Shown here in pieces: positions 1 through 8,100 of a stretch of 64,000 nucleotides of DNA. The DNA is from a virus. Made by a program: the position numbers and the translations under genes. Where the stretch lies: positions 1 to 64,000 of the IMG/VR virus record IMGVR_UViG_3300025319_000005. One strand, given 5' to 3'. The number at the start of each line of letters is the position of its first letter. The stretch's first letter is position 1. A model generated the notes under the pieces. The model searched no databases. It was given only the letters and a program-made list of their open reading frames with translations, and was not told the origin of the DNA.

Positions 1-16
1 TTATTGATTCTTTCAT
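1..16 (-). CDS. start of a gene cut by the window edge
   Basis: Only five codons (MKESI) from an ATG at 16 are inside the window. The open frame runs off the left edge and the spacing fits the next gene of the minus-strand run. Function cannot be judged. Confidence 0.3.
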
Positions 17-30
17 ATTAAACGTTTTTA

Positions 31-291
31 TTAATGTATTTGTTTAAACCATCCGGCATTTTCCGCATTTGTGAAATCCATATCCGGATGATAAGTATGG
101 AAAACACATCCATAAATGATAGACTTTACCCTGAGTCTATGTTGAATTTCGTACAAAGACCTATCTTGTGATTGACATCTCTTCTTCCTAAGGTTACGAT
201 AGCTGGCACTAAACTCTTTTCCAGACATAGGAATAGCCTGCAGGTAGATAATTGTCTTTTCTTCTTTAGTTAGTGTTATGACCTTATTCAT
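31..291 (-). CDS. hypothetical basic protein, 86 aa
   Basis: Unrecognised protein with a basic Arg/Lys stretch (RNLRKKRCQSQDR) near its middle. The internal Met (MNKVITLTKEEK) is preferred to the Met four codons upstream because it reduces overlap with the stop of the upstream gene at 284. It belongs to the left-end minus-strand series. Confidence 0.6.
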   Translation of the reverse strand: MNKVITLTKEEKTIIYLQAIPMSGKEFSASYRNLRKKRCQSQDRSLYEIQHRLRVKSIIYGCVFHTYHPDMDFTNAENAGWFKQIH

Positions 292-646
292 AAGTAAAAA
301 CAAATGTGTTATTTTTTATTTTAGCCTCAACAAGTCCATATGGCTCTTCATGAAAATAAGAATCACCGAGCTTGACATAATTTTTTTCATTTAATCCCAT
401 AATTAAAGACACAACTGATGTATTTGATAAAGCTGTAATTGTTTCTTTAATACAGATTCCTTCTTTATTAAATTCAAACAAACAAATGCAACCACTAACA
501 TTATTTAAAAGAATGTATTTATCTTCTTCATATGAGAAATCCACCTTTTGATTTTTTAAAACAGTGGATATATATTCTTTTGACTGGCTCAAATATTGAG
601 CTGATACATTCAAAGATATTAGCAAGAAAAAGATTATTGTTTTCAT
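284..646 (-). CDS. secreted hypothetical protein with signal peptide
   Basis: A 120-aa protein starting with a clear Sec signal peptide (MKTIIFFLLISLNVSAQ) and the Bacteroidota-style cleavage context SAQ, so it is probably exported to the periplasm. The mature part has two cysteines in a GCIC motif and no family I recognise. Its 3' end overlaps the next gene by a few bases. Confidence 0.75.
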   Translation of the reverse strand: MKTIIFFLLISLNVSAQYLSQSKEYISTVLKNQKVDFSYEEDKYILLNNVSGCICLFEFNKEGICIKETITALSNTSVVSLIMGLNEKNYVKLGDSYFHEEPYGLVEAKIKNNTFVFTYE

Positions 647-666
647 AATAATTATATTTAAAGTTG

Positions 667-981
667 CTATTGAATTTTTATTTTTTTATTTCCTTTTGTA
701 TCAATATGAGGTTTTAGAATGTCTAATGATTTGTCGCGCAATCCGATTCTTATTGCTGTATCCATTTCTCCTTCGCTAATTTTAGAATGGTTACAACTTT
801 TATCAGTACATCTCCACCTTATCCAAGCACGTTTCTTTAAAGAGCCTTTTATGTGTTTTTCAATAATCATCGGTTGTGAACAAACATCACAAGGCGTTTC
901 TAAATGAACTCTCGTAATTGGCTTCGTAACACCATTTTTACATAGTGTTGGAGTTGTTACATAAACTTTTTCTGTTTTCAT
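667..981 (-). CDS. small zinc-ribbon-like protein
   Basis: About 104 aa from MKTEKVYV; an upstream in-frame Met at 999 would overlap the preceding gene. CDVC and a later C-x4-C (CTDKSC) form a plausible four-cysteine zinc site flanked by a basic segment (KKRAWIRWR), which suggests nucleic-acid binding. Specific role unknown. Confidence 0.65.
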   Translation of the reverse strand: MKTEKVYVTTPTLCKNGVTKPITRVHLETPCDVCSQPMIIEKHIKGSLKKRAWIRWRCTDKSCNHSKISEGEMDTAIRIGLRDKSLDILKPHIDTKGNKKIKIQ

Positions 982-985
982 TATT

Positions 986-1234
986 TTAGTATTTTTCAAT
1001 CATTACTATTTTTGTTGACAAATTATTAGTTTGACGTCTCCAAAAATACATTTTGCTTTTATCAACATTAAGTGTTCCATCATATGAATAGTAATTTCCG
1101 CATCCTAAATATTCAATATTTTTAACATCTTCATAAGAATTTTTATACTTAGATGCATAATCTATTTCTAATATTTCCCCTTTTATTGTGGCGAATACTG
1201 GCCGTTTAGTTGAGATAAGTTCAAATACATTCAT
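986..1234 (-). CDS. hypothetical protein ending in a variant EK motif
   Basis: An 82-aa protein of unknown function. Its last residues, TKIVMIEKY, look like a diverged copy of the R-x-V-L-x-E-K peptide found in dozens of proteins here. Start and stop are tightly coupled to its neighbours (stop of the upstream gene at 1234). Confidence 0.65.
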   Translation of the reverse strand: MNVFELISTKRPVFATIKGEILEIDYASKYKNSYEDVKNIEYLGCGNYYSYDGTLNVDKSKMYFWRRQTNNLSTKIVMIEKY

Positions 1235-1554
1235 TATTTTAATTTTCTTCTTTTCTTTTGTTTTACCTTTAAAAAATTAATTTCTTCCTTGAGAGATATA
1301 ATTAAATTGCTTTTATTTTCAATTAAAATAGAAATATCATTTACATCGTTCCACGCTTTTATTATTCCGCCTTCTGTGGTATTTTGCTTTATTTCATTAT
1401 TACACTTTTTACAAGTTGCAGTTGATATAAAGCCATATTTATCTTCATATTCTTCTATTTTTATATCATCATTGTCGCATTTTATACAGCTCGAAACAAA
1501 TAGCTCTACTATTTTTTCAGAAGATGGAATGTGTATTTTTTGTTTGTGTATCAT
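1234..1554 (-). CDS. Lar-like zinc-ribbon protein (possible restriction alleviation)
   Basis: A 106-aa protein with two CxxC knuckles (CIKC near residue 23, CKKC near 48) followed by a Gly-rich turn and AWNDV. This order, two knuckles then an A-W-N motif, is the pattern of the phage Lar restriction-alleviation family. It then continues into a Lys-rich coiled-coil-like tail that Lar proteins usually lack. The assignment rests on motif order only. Confidence 0.45.
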   Translation of the reverse strand: MIHKQKIHIPSSEKIVELFVSSCIKCDNDDIKIEEYEDKYGFISTATCKKCNNEIKQNTTEGGIIKAWNDVNDISILIENKSNLIISLKEEINFLKVKQKKRRKLK

Positions 1555-1585
1555 TTTCCAAAGATAATAATATTTTCTTTATTTA

Positions 1586-1864
1586 CTAATTTTTTTCATT
1601 AAATTTATCAGTATTTTTTAAAAGGCTTATACTTTCATAGCTAAATTTTTCAGGTGAGCTCTTTTCAATTAAAACGCTACGAGTTAAAACATCTACACCT
1701 AATCTTTTTCTGTAATTGCATATTTTATAACCCATCTCACATTGTTCTTCTGTGTAATCATAAAACAATCCAAAAATATTATAAACATCATTTTTAAAAA
1801 CCGAATTATTTCCACAAATAGGACATTCTTTACCAGTGGATGATATTTTTTGTAAAGTTATCAT
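1586..1864 (-). CDS. zinc-knuckle protein with R-x-V-L-x-E-K motif
   Basis: 92 aa. An N-terminal CPIC and two later cysteines may bind zinc. LTRSVLIEK follows near residue 60 and is one of the shared window-wide peptides. The gene precedes a run of four paralogs that carry the same peptide near their N-termini. No family recognised. Confidence 0.7.
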   Translation of the reverse strand: MITLQKISSTGKECPICGNNSVFKNDVYNIFGLFYDYTEEQCEMGYKICNYRKRLGVDVLTRSVLIEKSSPEKFSYESISLLKNTDKFNEKN

Positions 1865-1873
1865 TTTTTACAA

Positions 1874-2179
1874 TTAAACGGATTTTTTATTTATTTGTTT
1901 GCAGTGCTTTTTTAGAATTACATAATTTTTGTGTTTGACTTCATCCACAACTGTATAAAAATCTGAAAACTTATAATATAAAAGCCAACTATATTCTGCA
2001 AATTCTCCATTATAACACTCTCTTACATGAAATATTTTTCCTATAAAATTTGTATACCACCAAGAAACGACCACCTCAACATCATTTTCAAATCTAAAAT
2101 CAGCGATTTCTATTCTGATGGGATATTTTTCTATTAATACACTTCTTGTTAAAATGCTGTATGATAAAAATTTATTCAT
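1874..2179 (-). CDS. WWY-family paralog 1 with R-x-V-L-x-E-K motif
   Basis: First of four tandem paralogs. Shared layout: the peptide LTRSVLIEKYP near the N-terminus, a central WWY, then G-x-x-FHV, then a C-terminal V-I-L-K-K-H-C-K. Starting at MNKFLSYS gives a short stop/start overlap with the upstream paralog. Function unknown; the repeated duplication suggests a host-interaction or accessory role. Confidence 0.75.
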   Translation of the reverse strand: MNKFLSYSILTRSVLIEKYPIRIEIADFRFENDVEVVVSWWYTNFIGKIFHVRECYNGEFAEYSWLLYYKFSDFYTVVDEVKHKNYVILKKHCKQINKKSV

Positions 2180-2445
2180 ATCTTCTTTGTACAATGTCTT
2201 TTTAAAATTACAGCTCCTATTATATTTCTTCCATAAAATTCTTCCAGAAATATTTGTTCTCCAATAAATTTTTTAAAAATATAAAGTTCATTATCATTCT
2301 GATAATCAGCAACCTGAAAAACCTCTCCAACAAATTCAGAATACCAATATAAGTTTAATAAATGAAAATCATCATGCGGTAATATTCTTACCTTTATAAA
2401 AGCTTTTTCAGTTAAAACTTCTCTTGTTGCTATATTGTTTTTCAT
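2176..2445 (-). CDS. WWY-family paralog 2 with R-x-V-L-x-E-K motif
   Basis: Same architecture as its neighbours: TREVLTEKAF near the N-terminus, YWY in place of WWY, G-x-x-FQV, and C-terminal VILKRHC. The start MKNNIATREV overlaps the preceding stop by four bases, the spacing used throughout this block. Function unknown. Confidence 0.75.
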   Translation of the reverse strand: MKNNIATREVLTEKAFIKVRILPHDDFHLLNLYWYSEFVGEVFQVADYQNDNELYIFKKFIGEQIFLEEFYGRNIIGAVILKRHCTKKI

Positions 2446-2738
2446 ACTGGTTTTTTGCAATGTTTCTTTAAAATATAGTCTCCTTCATTTTTTCCTTTTG
2501 TTGATACTGTATAAAAGTTGTTATAATTTGTTTTTGCAATCCATTCTTTATTAAAACTTGCAAAATCTTCTTTTGTACAATTATTCACATGAAAAATCAT
2601 TCCATTAAATTTTTCTTTAACATACCACCAAGTTCTAAATGGATGCTCAATATCTTCTCTGTTTGGTAAATATATTCTAATCCTAATTGGATATTTTTCA
2701 ACTAATACCTCTCGAGACGCTACATCTTCGTTTTTCAT
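2442..2738 (-). CDS. WWY-family paralog 3 with R-x-V-L-x-E-K motif
   Basis: Paralog with SREVLVEKYPIRI at the N-terminus, TWWY, IFHV and YILKKHCK. MKNEDVASREV is chosen as start because it overlaps the upstream stop by only four bases. Function unknown. Confidence 0.75.
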   Translation of the reverse strand: MKNEDVASREVLVEKYPIRIRIYLPNREDIEHPFRTWWYVKEKFNGMIFHVNNCTKEDFASFNKEWIAKTNYNNFYTVSTKGKNEGDYILKKHCKKPV

Positions 2739-3007
2739 ACCGGTTTTTTGCAATGTTTTTTTAAAATGATACTACCTTCTTCGGCTCCTCCTGAAACTTT
2801 ATAAAAATCTAAAGTGTTCCTACCTGTCCATGCTACACGTTTTGTGTCACTCAATTCTGTGACATGAAAACTTTCACCAATGCGTAGTTGATACCACCAA
2901 GATATATTGGCATCTGCATCACTTTCTAAAGAATAGTCAGACACGGTTATTCTTTTAGGGAATTTTTCAAACAACACTTCTCTATTTAAGGAGGGAGAAT
3001 TATCCAT
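2735..3007 (-). CDS. WWY-family paralog 4, first gene of the block
   Basis: 90 aa with NREVLFEKFP, SWWY, SFHV and ILKKHCK. It is the promoter-proximal copy: two palindromes at 3046-3075 lie directly upstream and may control this gene and the three paralogs behind it. Confidence 0.75.
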   Translation of the reverse strand: MDNSPSLNREVLFEKFPKRITVSDYSLESDADANISWWYQLRIGESFHVTELSDTKRVAWTGRNTLDFYKVSGGAEEGSIILKKHCKKPV

Positions 3008-3045
3008 GAGCCTTGAGTATGTTTAAATTAATTTTAGGGAGAATT

Positions 3046-3075
3046 ATACCAAAAGGTATGTATACCACTTGGTAT
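3046..3075. promoter_or_regulatory. tandem palindromic operator candidate
   Basis: Two palindromes follow each other: ATACC-AAAA-GGTAT at 3046-3059 and ATACCA-CT-TGGTAT at 3062-3075, centres 16 bp apart. They sit just upstream of the four-paralog block and lack the standard promoter of this genome. A dimeric repressor or activator site is the simplest reading. Confidence 0.45.
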
Positions 3076-3084
3076 AAAAATATT

Positions 3085-3825
3085 TCACAATTCATTAAGT
3101 TCTCTGTTTAAATTATTCTCTTTATTCATTTCTCCCCACATTCCTTTGTTATACATTGAAACGTATGTTTTGAATATATCCAATTCTTCTCTATGACTCA
3201 TTGAAAGTAATTTGCCAGCAGTTGTATATGAAAGTGCTTTAAATTTTGGATTTAATTCTTCTAAAAAAGTCCCATCTTCTAATTTATTCTGACTAAAATA
3301 TCCAGGAAATTTAAAAACAGGGAAAGACTCCATACAAAGACCATTCCTGTCTAATAAATCATAATTTAAACATGATTTAATAAATTCGTGCTTTGCACTT
3401 GCGGGTATTGCCAATAGCATAGAAAAAGAAAATTGATTACCGGAAACAAAAAGTTGATTATAATGACTTTTATTAATAAGTGGATTAATGTTGTAGACGT
3501 TATGAAAAATTTCTGATGATTCATTTAATATTATTTGAAGAATAATTATTCTTGCTATTATAATATTTGAAGACTTTTTTCTAAATATAATAGAAGATAG
3601 CTTTTTGCTTTCTTGATAAACTAAAACTATATTTTTATTTTCTTTAAAAGAAGTGCCAATGTATTTCTTTTCCTCTTTTGATAATGGTATTACCTCAGTT
3701 GATAAAAATTTTGTACGAGTTATAAAACCCATAATTAAATCCAGTCTTCTATTTGATTTTTCGACAAGAACAACTCTTGAAGAAGTATAATCATTATTTT
3801 TTATATGTGAGCTGGGCTTTTTCAT
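3085..3825 (-). CDS. 246-aa protein with N-terminal R-x-V-L-x-E-K motif
   Basis: Starts with a short Lys/Ser-rich segment, then SSRVVLVEKSNRR near residues 15-27, then about 210 residues of a mixed domain I do not recognise. A hydrophobic helix (IIIARIIILQIIL) sits near residue 90. If the peptide marks a cleavable N-terminal targeting sequence, this would be the long cargo of the set. Confidence 0.7.
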   Translation of the reverse strand: MKKPSSHIKNNDYTSSRVVLVEKSNRRLDLIMGFITRTKFLSTEVIPLSKEEKKYIGTSFKENKNIVLVYQESKKLSSIIFRKKSSNIIIARIIILQIILNESSEIFHNVYNINPLINKSHYNQLFVSGNQFSFSMLLAIPASAKHEFIKSCLNYDLLDRNGLCMESFPVFKFPGYFSQNKLEDGTFLEELNPKFKALSYTTAGKLLSMSHREELDIFKTYVSMYNKGMWGEMNKENNLNRELNEL

Positions 3826-3844
3826 CTTATATATTAAACGAAAA

Positions 3845-4264
3845 TTATGATTTGAAGTTGTATTTTAAATCTGTAGCATCAATTAATTTAAAAAATTTTT
3901 CATCAAAAGTTGAACGTCCAAAATATAATTTTTTTTTAGTTGTAAATTCTTTTAACTTTTCAATGTGCTTTATTCCATTTAAAAATTTGATCACTTCCGT
4001 ACGCTTCATTTTAAACTTTCTTTCAAAGCCAATCCATATTAAATCATCAAACCAAAATATATCACCATAGTCTAAATTTGGCTCTCTAATTTCATATTGA
4101 AACAGAATCTTACCAGCCTTAACATAAAAATAAAAGTTTGGATATTCTTCACATGTATTAATTTCACATCCTTCCAAAAACGAAAGAAAAAACACTTCCA
4201 TATCATTTTTTAGTGAGAATTTTTCAGTTAGTACTTTCCGAGTTATGGACAATTTTACTTTCAT
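3845..4264 (-). CDS. family E paralog without array (FFLSF family)
   Basis: 139 aa. Shares the N-terminal layout of the array-linked family: V-x-L-S-I-TRKVLTEKF, then EVFFLSFLEGCEI, then FYVKAGKILFQ and a W/F-rich centre. Its C-terminal tail no longer shows the 22-residue repeat pattern and no 36-bp repeats follow it, so it is either an ancestral form or one that has lost its array. Confidence 0.75.
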   Translation of the reverse strand: MKVKLSITRKVLTEKFSLKNDMEVFFLSFLEGCEINTCEEYPNFYFYVKAGKILFQYEIREPNLDYGDIFWFDDLIWIGFERKFKMKRTEVIKFLNGIKHIEKLKEFTTKKKLYFGRSTFDEKFFKLIDATDLKYNFKS

Positions 4265-4280
4265 AATTTACAAATATAGC

Positions 4281-4306
4281 AAAAAACCTCAATTAAGAGG
4301 GTTTTT
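4281..4306 (-). terminator. intrinsic terminator hairpin
   Basis: AAAAACCTC and GAGGGTTTTT form a stem with a six-base loop, followed by a T-run. It lies just past the stop of the lipoprotein gene ending at 4316. The stem is A/T-flanked on both sides and could act in both directions. Confidence 0.7.
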
Positions 4307-4315
4307 GTTTGAAAT

Positions 4316-4843
4316 TTATATCGTTCTCCCCTTCACCAATCGCTCTTTAGCTTTGAGCTTATTAAGCTTCTTAGCTTCAATTAAAAGGAACACGTTTCCA
4401 TCTTGTGTAACGTAATTCTTATTTGCGTACTGTATTGTTCCAACTCCTCCTGCCCATTCTTTTGACATTAAACTATAGCAACCCTCCCCACCATTATTTC
4501 CAAATAGAATAAACTTTCCATCGCCAACCTCAAAACTGAATAAAAATCTATTATCATCAAGAACTTGTTCCACAATACATTTTGTGTTTCTGGGTATAAT
4601 GACAGTTTCTATGTCATTTTTATTTATCATAAGGAGCATGCCATCAGAAATTTTTGCCTCGCCATCTTGATTGGCTTTTACTAAAACGATTTTCCCAGAA
4701 GTATAGAATTGTATCTTCTTTAGTTTTTCTTCAGAAAATTGGTATTCCTTTTGAATGCTTGACGTGTAGGCTATTTTCTTCGAAACACAAGAAGAAAATA
4801 AAAGGGAGATTAATACTGACAATATTAAAATTAAATTTTTCAT
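4316..4843 (-). CDS. lipoprotein, 175 aa
   Basis: Signal peptide with lipobox LLFSSC at residues 15-20, so the mature N-terminal Cys is probably lipidated and the protein membrane-anchored. The mature domain starts with KKIAYTSSIQKEYQFSEE and has a Gly-rich GDGKFILFGNNGGEG turn. Similar lipoproteins are common in Bacteroidota. Second to last in the operon that begins at the promoter at 5821. Confidence 0.75.
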   Translation of the reverse strand: MKNLILILSVLISLLFSSCVSKKIAYTSSIQKEYQFSEEKLKKIQFYTSGKIVLVKANQDGEAKISDGMLLMINKNDIETVIIPRNTKCIVEQVLDDNRFLFSFEVGDGKFILFGNNGGEGCYSLMSKEWAGGVGTIQYANKNYVTQDGNVFLLIEAKKLNKLKAKERLVKGRTI

Positions 4844-4870
4844 AACGTTGTTTTTAAGTGAATTTATGTT

Positions 4871-5203
4871 TTATTGAATTGCTCCAGCTGCTTTTGTGGT
4901 TTTGACGTATATTACTCCGGCAATAGCCGTCATAAATATTCCCACAACCATTCCAATATTCCTTTTGACTTCCTGGGTTATTGGACCGGCTACTTTATTT
5001 GAAACTTGATTATTACTTTTATTTCTGAATATGGGCTGTGAAATTCCATTTCCATAACTTGATGAACTTCTCCAGTTTTCTGCTGATTCTGGAGAGGCTG
5101 TATAACTTTCGTAAGTTTTCTTGTTATCTTCCCTGATGTTTTTTTGAGCAAAACAAAAAGTTGAGATACAAATAATTGATAAAATTAAAATTTCTTTTTT
5201 CAT
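4871..5203 (-). CDS. exported protein with C-terminal membrane helix
   Basis: 110 aa. N-terminal Sec signal (MKKEILILSIICISTFCFAQ), a Ser/Asn-rich low-complexity middle, and a C-terminal helix (GMVVGIFMTAIAGVIYV). Probably a small envelope protein. Four-base overlap with the upstream gene shows translational coupling. Confidence 0.7.
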   Translation of the reverse strand: MKKEILILSIICISTFCFAQKNIREDNKKTYESYTASPESAENWRSSSSYGNGISQPIFRNKSNNQVSNKVAGPITQEVKRNIGMVVGIFMTAIAGVIYVKTTKAAGAIQ

Positions 5204-5463
5204 GGCGTTTGTTTTGTGGTTTTTAACTTACTTTTTTCTTTTATTTCACCCATAGCTTGATAAATATACAATTTACCAAAATAACTTCTTGGCATCTTAT
5301 CAACAAGATTACTCAGTCCTTTTTCGTCTTTTCGTTTTAAACAATCGGAAATATAATCTTTAATTAAATTATCCATTTTACGCTCTTCTTTAATTTGAGC
5401 CAAATGTGCTTCCTCTATCTTTTTGGATAGGTTTTTAATTTTTAAATCTGAAGGAGGTTCCAT
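5200..5463 (-). CDS. hypothetical helical protein
   Basis: 87 aa, strongly charged and helical (KKIEEAHLAQIKEERK), no membrane segment, no recognised family. It lies between a cytosolic-looking gene and an envelope protein gene in the operon from the promoter at 5821. Confidence 0.65.
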   Translation of the reverse strand: MEPPSDLKIKNLSKKIEEAHLAQIKEERKMDNLIKDYISDCLKRKDEKGLSNLVDKMPRSYFGKLYIYQAMGEIKEKSKLKTTKQTP

Positions 5464-5487
5464 GTTGCTTGTTTTTATAATGTTAAT

Positions 5488-5799
5488 TTAATCTACCTGC
5501 ATCATCCTATTCATCACATGTTCAACAAATTTCTTCCTATTTGCTGTTTTTTCTATGAGAGTAGCTTTACTCTCTCTTTGTTCTGTTAAGTGAAGCTCTC
5601 TTACTTTACAAAACCATTCTTCAAAACCTCCAGCAAATTCCTGTGGACGTTGACGGGTTGTTTTTGAGTGTTTAGCTATAACATATTTTGGATCATAGTA
5701 AGCATCTCGTTTGATATCAAGAATGTCTTTTATTAATTTTTCTCTATCTTCATCATATAAAACTATGATTGGTTCTGAACTTGTTCTGTCTGCTAACAT
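5488..5799 (-). CDS. first gene of operon, hypothetical with ATLIEK variant
   Basis: 103 aa, charged, unknown. Contains SKATLIEKTANRK, a loose relative of the R-x-V-L-x-E-K peptide. It is the first gene downstream of the conserved promoter at 5821-5860, with a leader of about 20 nt. Confidence 0.7.
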   Translation of the reverse strand: MLADRTSSEPIIVLYDEDREKLIKDILDIKRDAYYDPKYVIAKHSKTTRQRPQEFAGGFEEWFCKVRELHLTEQRESKATLIEKTANRKKFVEHVMNRMMQVD

Positions 5800-5820
5800 T
5801 TTGTGTGTTTTATTGTTGGT

Positions 5821-5860
5821 TTATAATGTACTATACGAAATATAAAATTAAGGTGTTACA
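5821..5860 (-). promoter_or_regulatory. conserved phage promoter
   Basis: TGTAACACCT, then GTATAGTACATTATAA 15 bp further on. Heads the minus-strand operon 5799-4316. Confidence 0.8.
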
Positions 5861-5923
5861 AAAATGATATATTTATTGATAATTTTTTATTAAAAACTTA
5901 TATTTATAGGAAAGCACAAATAT

Positions 5924-6901
5924 ATGAAAAAAATAAGACAAATAATAAGAAAGTTTCTTTTTGAAGCACATGGAATTCAAATTAGCGTTCACGAATTTTC
6001 AAAAGAGATAGCAACTGATATGTTAGGTGTTATAGAAGATAATTTTATAAGAATGAATAATGGAAGAGAATGGAAATTTGAAGTAGATTTTCAGTCTCCA
6101 GAAACCATAAAAAAAGACACAAAAATAAATATAGTTAAAATTGGATTTACTTTTATTTCTTCTGAGGTGTTTAAGGTGAGTGGAAGTTTTGATCCAAATA
6201 GAACAGTGCTTTTAACTGATGATAATTATAATGTTTTTATAAAATTAGAAATAGAAACAAATACAATAGAAAACGTTTTACAACAAATAGAATCAGTTGT
6301 TTCGCATGAACTTAATCATGCATTTGTTCATATAAAAGGACTGTCAGGTAAATTAAAAGCAAAAAACTTAAATTACTCAAATAAATTCACACGAGGAGAA
6401 TTAAAAACCTTAATAGATAAAACTCCAGCACTTAAGGAATTTACAAAAATGATTTATATGGCAAATCCTTATGAAGTGCAATCAAGAGTGCAACAATCAG
6501 CGTTAGAACTTAAATATATAGACAAAAAAGAAGCAAAAGATACTATAGATGCACTACTTCAGTACGCACCATTAAGAGATGCTAAAATGATGATTTCTTA
6601 TAATTTGGATGAAATAAATAAAGTTGATGGCCAGATATTAGAAAATTTCGTTAAAAAGTTTAATGACAACATTAAGTCAGCTTCAAAAGAAGAAAATCCA
6701 AAAACAATTTATAAAGTAGATAAGTTTTTTGATTATTGGAAAGATGTAATAAATAATGCCGGCGATAAACTTGCAAGGAAAATATATAAAATTGTCGCAG
6801 ATAAACATCAAATACACGAGGGTTGTGTTTATGAATTAACGGATGGAGGAGCTTATAACATAATATTCGGAGAATCATACGGATATAATAGCCATGGCTA
6901 A
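5924..6901 (+). CDS. zinc metalloprotease-like protein (HExxH)
   Basis: 325 aa, one of only two clear plus-strand genes. VVSHELNHAFVH near residue 126 is a full HExxH zinc-binding signature, so a zincin-type peptidase is likely, though the third zinc ligand is not obvious. The N-terminus reads KKIRQIIRKFLFEAHG. This basic helix ending in L-F-E-A resembles phage capsid-targeting or prohead-cleavage peptides and, loosely, the window-wide R-x-V-L-x-E-K peptide. It is divergent from the operon at 5799 and convergent with the sigma gene, sharing a hairpin terminator with it. Confidence 0.75.
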   Translation: MKKIRQIIRKFLFEAHGIQISVHEFSKEIATDMLGVIEDNFIRMNNGREWKFEVDFQSPETIKKDTKINIVKIGFTFISSEVFKVSGSFDPNRTVLLTDDNYNVFIKLEIETNTIENVLQQIESVVSHELNHAFVHIKGLSGKLKAKNLNYSNKFTRGELKTLIDKTPALKEFTKMIYMANPYEVQSRVQQSALELKYIDKKEAKDTIDALLQYAPLRDAKMMISYNLDEINKVDGQILENFVKKFNDNIKSASKEENPKTIYKVDKFFDYWKDVINNAGDKLARKIYKIVADKHQIHEGCVYELTDGGAYNIIFGESYGYNSHG

Positions 6902-6904
6902 CAT

Positions 6905-6943
6905 AAAAAATCCTGCCCAGAATATCTGAAACAGGATTTTTAA
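6905..6943. terminator. bidirectional terminator between convergent genes
   Basis: AAAAAATCCTG pairs with CAGGATTTTT around a 16-base loop, A-run on one side and T-run on the other. It lies between the stops of the plus-strand protease and the minus-strand sigma gene. Confidence 0.8.
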
Positions 6944-6959
6944 AAATCACTTTTGAATT

Positions 6960-8066
6960 TTAAGACAACACAGATTCAAATACATTCCTATTAGCTTTGA
7001 TAATGGATTTAAGCTCTGATTTTCCACGATGTATTGTTGCTTTTATTGTTCCCAAAGGAATATTAAGCTCTTCTGCGATTTCGTTATAGGATTTCTCTTC
7101 AACAAAACGTTTATTCATAATAATACGGCAATTTTCTCCCAGTTTATTTACCGCCTTATTTATTAAAGATTTTTTTTGCTCTGTAATTAATATTTCTTCT
7201 GGATTAAGTGTTCCATCATCTTTCACATCAAATGAAGAATATTCATCCCCTTCGTTTCTCATTTTCTCAGAAGAAACTCCAGCACTCAAAGAAATTGTTT
7301 CCAATCTTTTTTTACGTGTGTAATCAATTAAAAAATTAGAAGCAATACGGCTTATCCAGCTATTAAACGTAAACGTCGGTTTGTACTGGTGAAGTTTTTC
7401 GAACACTCTAACGAATAACTCTGCAGTTAGGTCATCTGCCAAATCTTTATCAAATTTTAAACTTGAAGTATATTTATAATTTATTATAGCATAATAACGT
7501 TTATATAAAACAGAAAATTTTTCTTTTTTTCCAGATAAAATTTCATTTACAGCGTTAATATCTTCTTGATCTATTTTAGAAAAAACTTTTGTAGCAACAG
7601 AATTTTCTTTCGTTGCGACTTCTTTAATTATTTGTTCAACTTCTGTTACGGTTAAAACTTCCTCTGGTTTAGTTAAAACTTCTTTAAGAACCGGTTTAAC
7701 TTCTTTTTCAGGAGTAACAGTGCTGGATTTTGCAGGTTTAACCAATTTATTGATTTTATAATTTTTTTCTTTAGAAGAAGCAAATGTAACTTCAATCAAT
7801 TTATTTAATGAATTAATTCCTGACTTTAAACAATAACCCAAAAAAACTATGTTTTCTCCACTTAAATTTAAAATATCAACTATTCCAATTCTATCATTCG
7901 ATATTTTTTTAGCACCTGATTTTGATGGGTATGACCAATCTTTCCCTTTTCGCATAGCTTTGGTAAGTGGAAATACTCTTACGTTTAACTTATCATTTTT
8001 TACTTTCCCCATTAAAGAATATAATGGAGCCAATTTGATTGCTGAAATTTTTCCTGTGTTTTTCAT
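6960..8066 (-). CDS. ECF-like sigma factor with N-terminal extension
   Basis: 368 aa. The C-terminal half is an ECF-type sigma-70: region 2 near residues 185-255 (DLTAELFVRVFEKL, then FNSWISRIASNFLIDYTRKKR) and region 4 with its helix-turn-helix near 325-355 (YNEIAEELNIPLGTIKATIHRGKSEL). The first roughly 110 residues are a separate domain also found alone in the gene at 8672; between them is a Lys/Glu/Val-rich linker. It should direct host RNA polymerase to phage promoters. The conserved promoter here has an AAC-type -35 box (TGTAACA) as ECF factors prefer, and one copy (8627) heads this operon, so positive autoregulation is likely. Confidence 0.85.
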   Translation of the reverse strand: MKNTGKISAIKLAPLYSLMGKVKNDKLNVRVFPLTKAMRKGKDWSYPSKSGAKKISNDRIGIVDILNLSGENIVFLGYCLKSGINSLNKLIEVTFASSKEKNYKINKLVKPAKSSTVTPEKEVKPVLKEVLTKPEEVLTVTEVEQIIKEVATKENSVATKVFSKIDQEDINAVNEILSGKKEKFSVLYKRYYAIINYKYTSSLKFDKDLADDLTAELFVRVFEKLHQYKPTFTFNSWISRIASNFLIDYTRKKRLETISLSAGVSSEKMRNEGDEYSSFDVKDDGTLNPEEILITEQKKSLINKAVNKLGENCRIIMNKRFVEEKSYNEIAEELNIPLGTIKATIHRGKSELKSIIKANRNVFESVLS

Positions 8067-8100
8067 TTTTTCCGTTTTTTAAAGGTTTGTTTGCTCTTAT

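Noticed and set aside
719-907. Plus-strand ORF opposite the zinc-ribbon gene
   Set aside because: Shadow of the minus-strand gene; no promoter, leader or recognisable product. The same holds for almost all plus-strand frames except 5924-6901 and 50140-50550.
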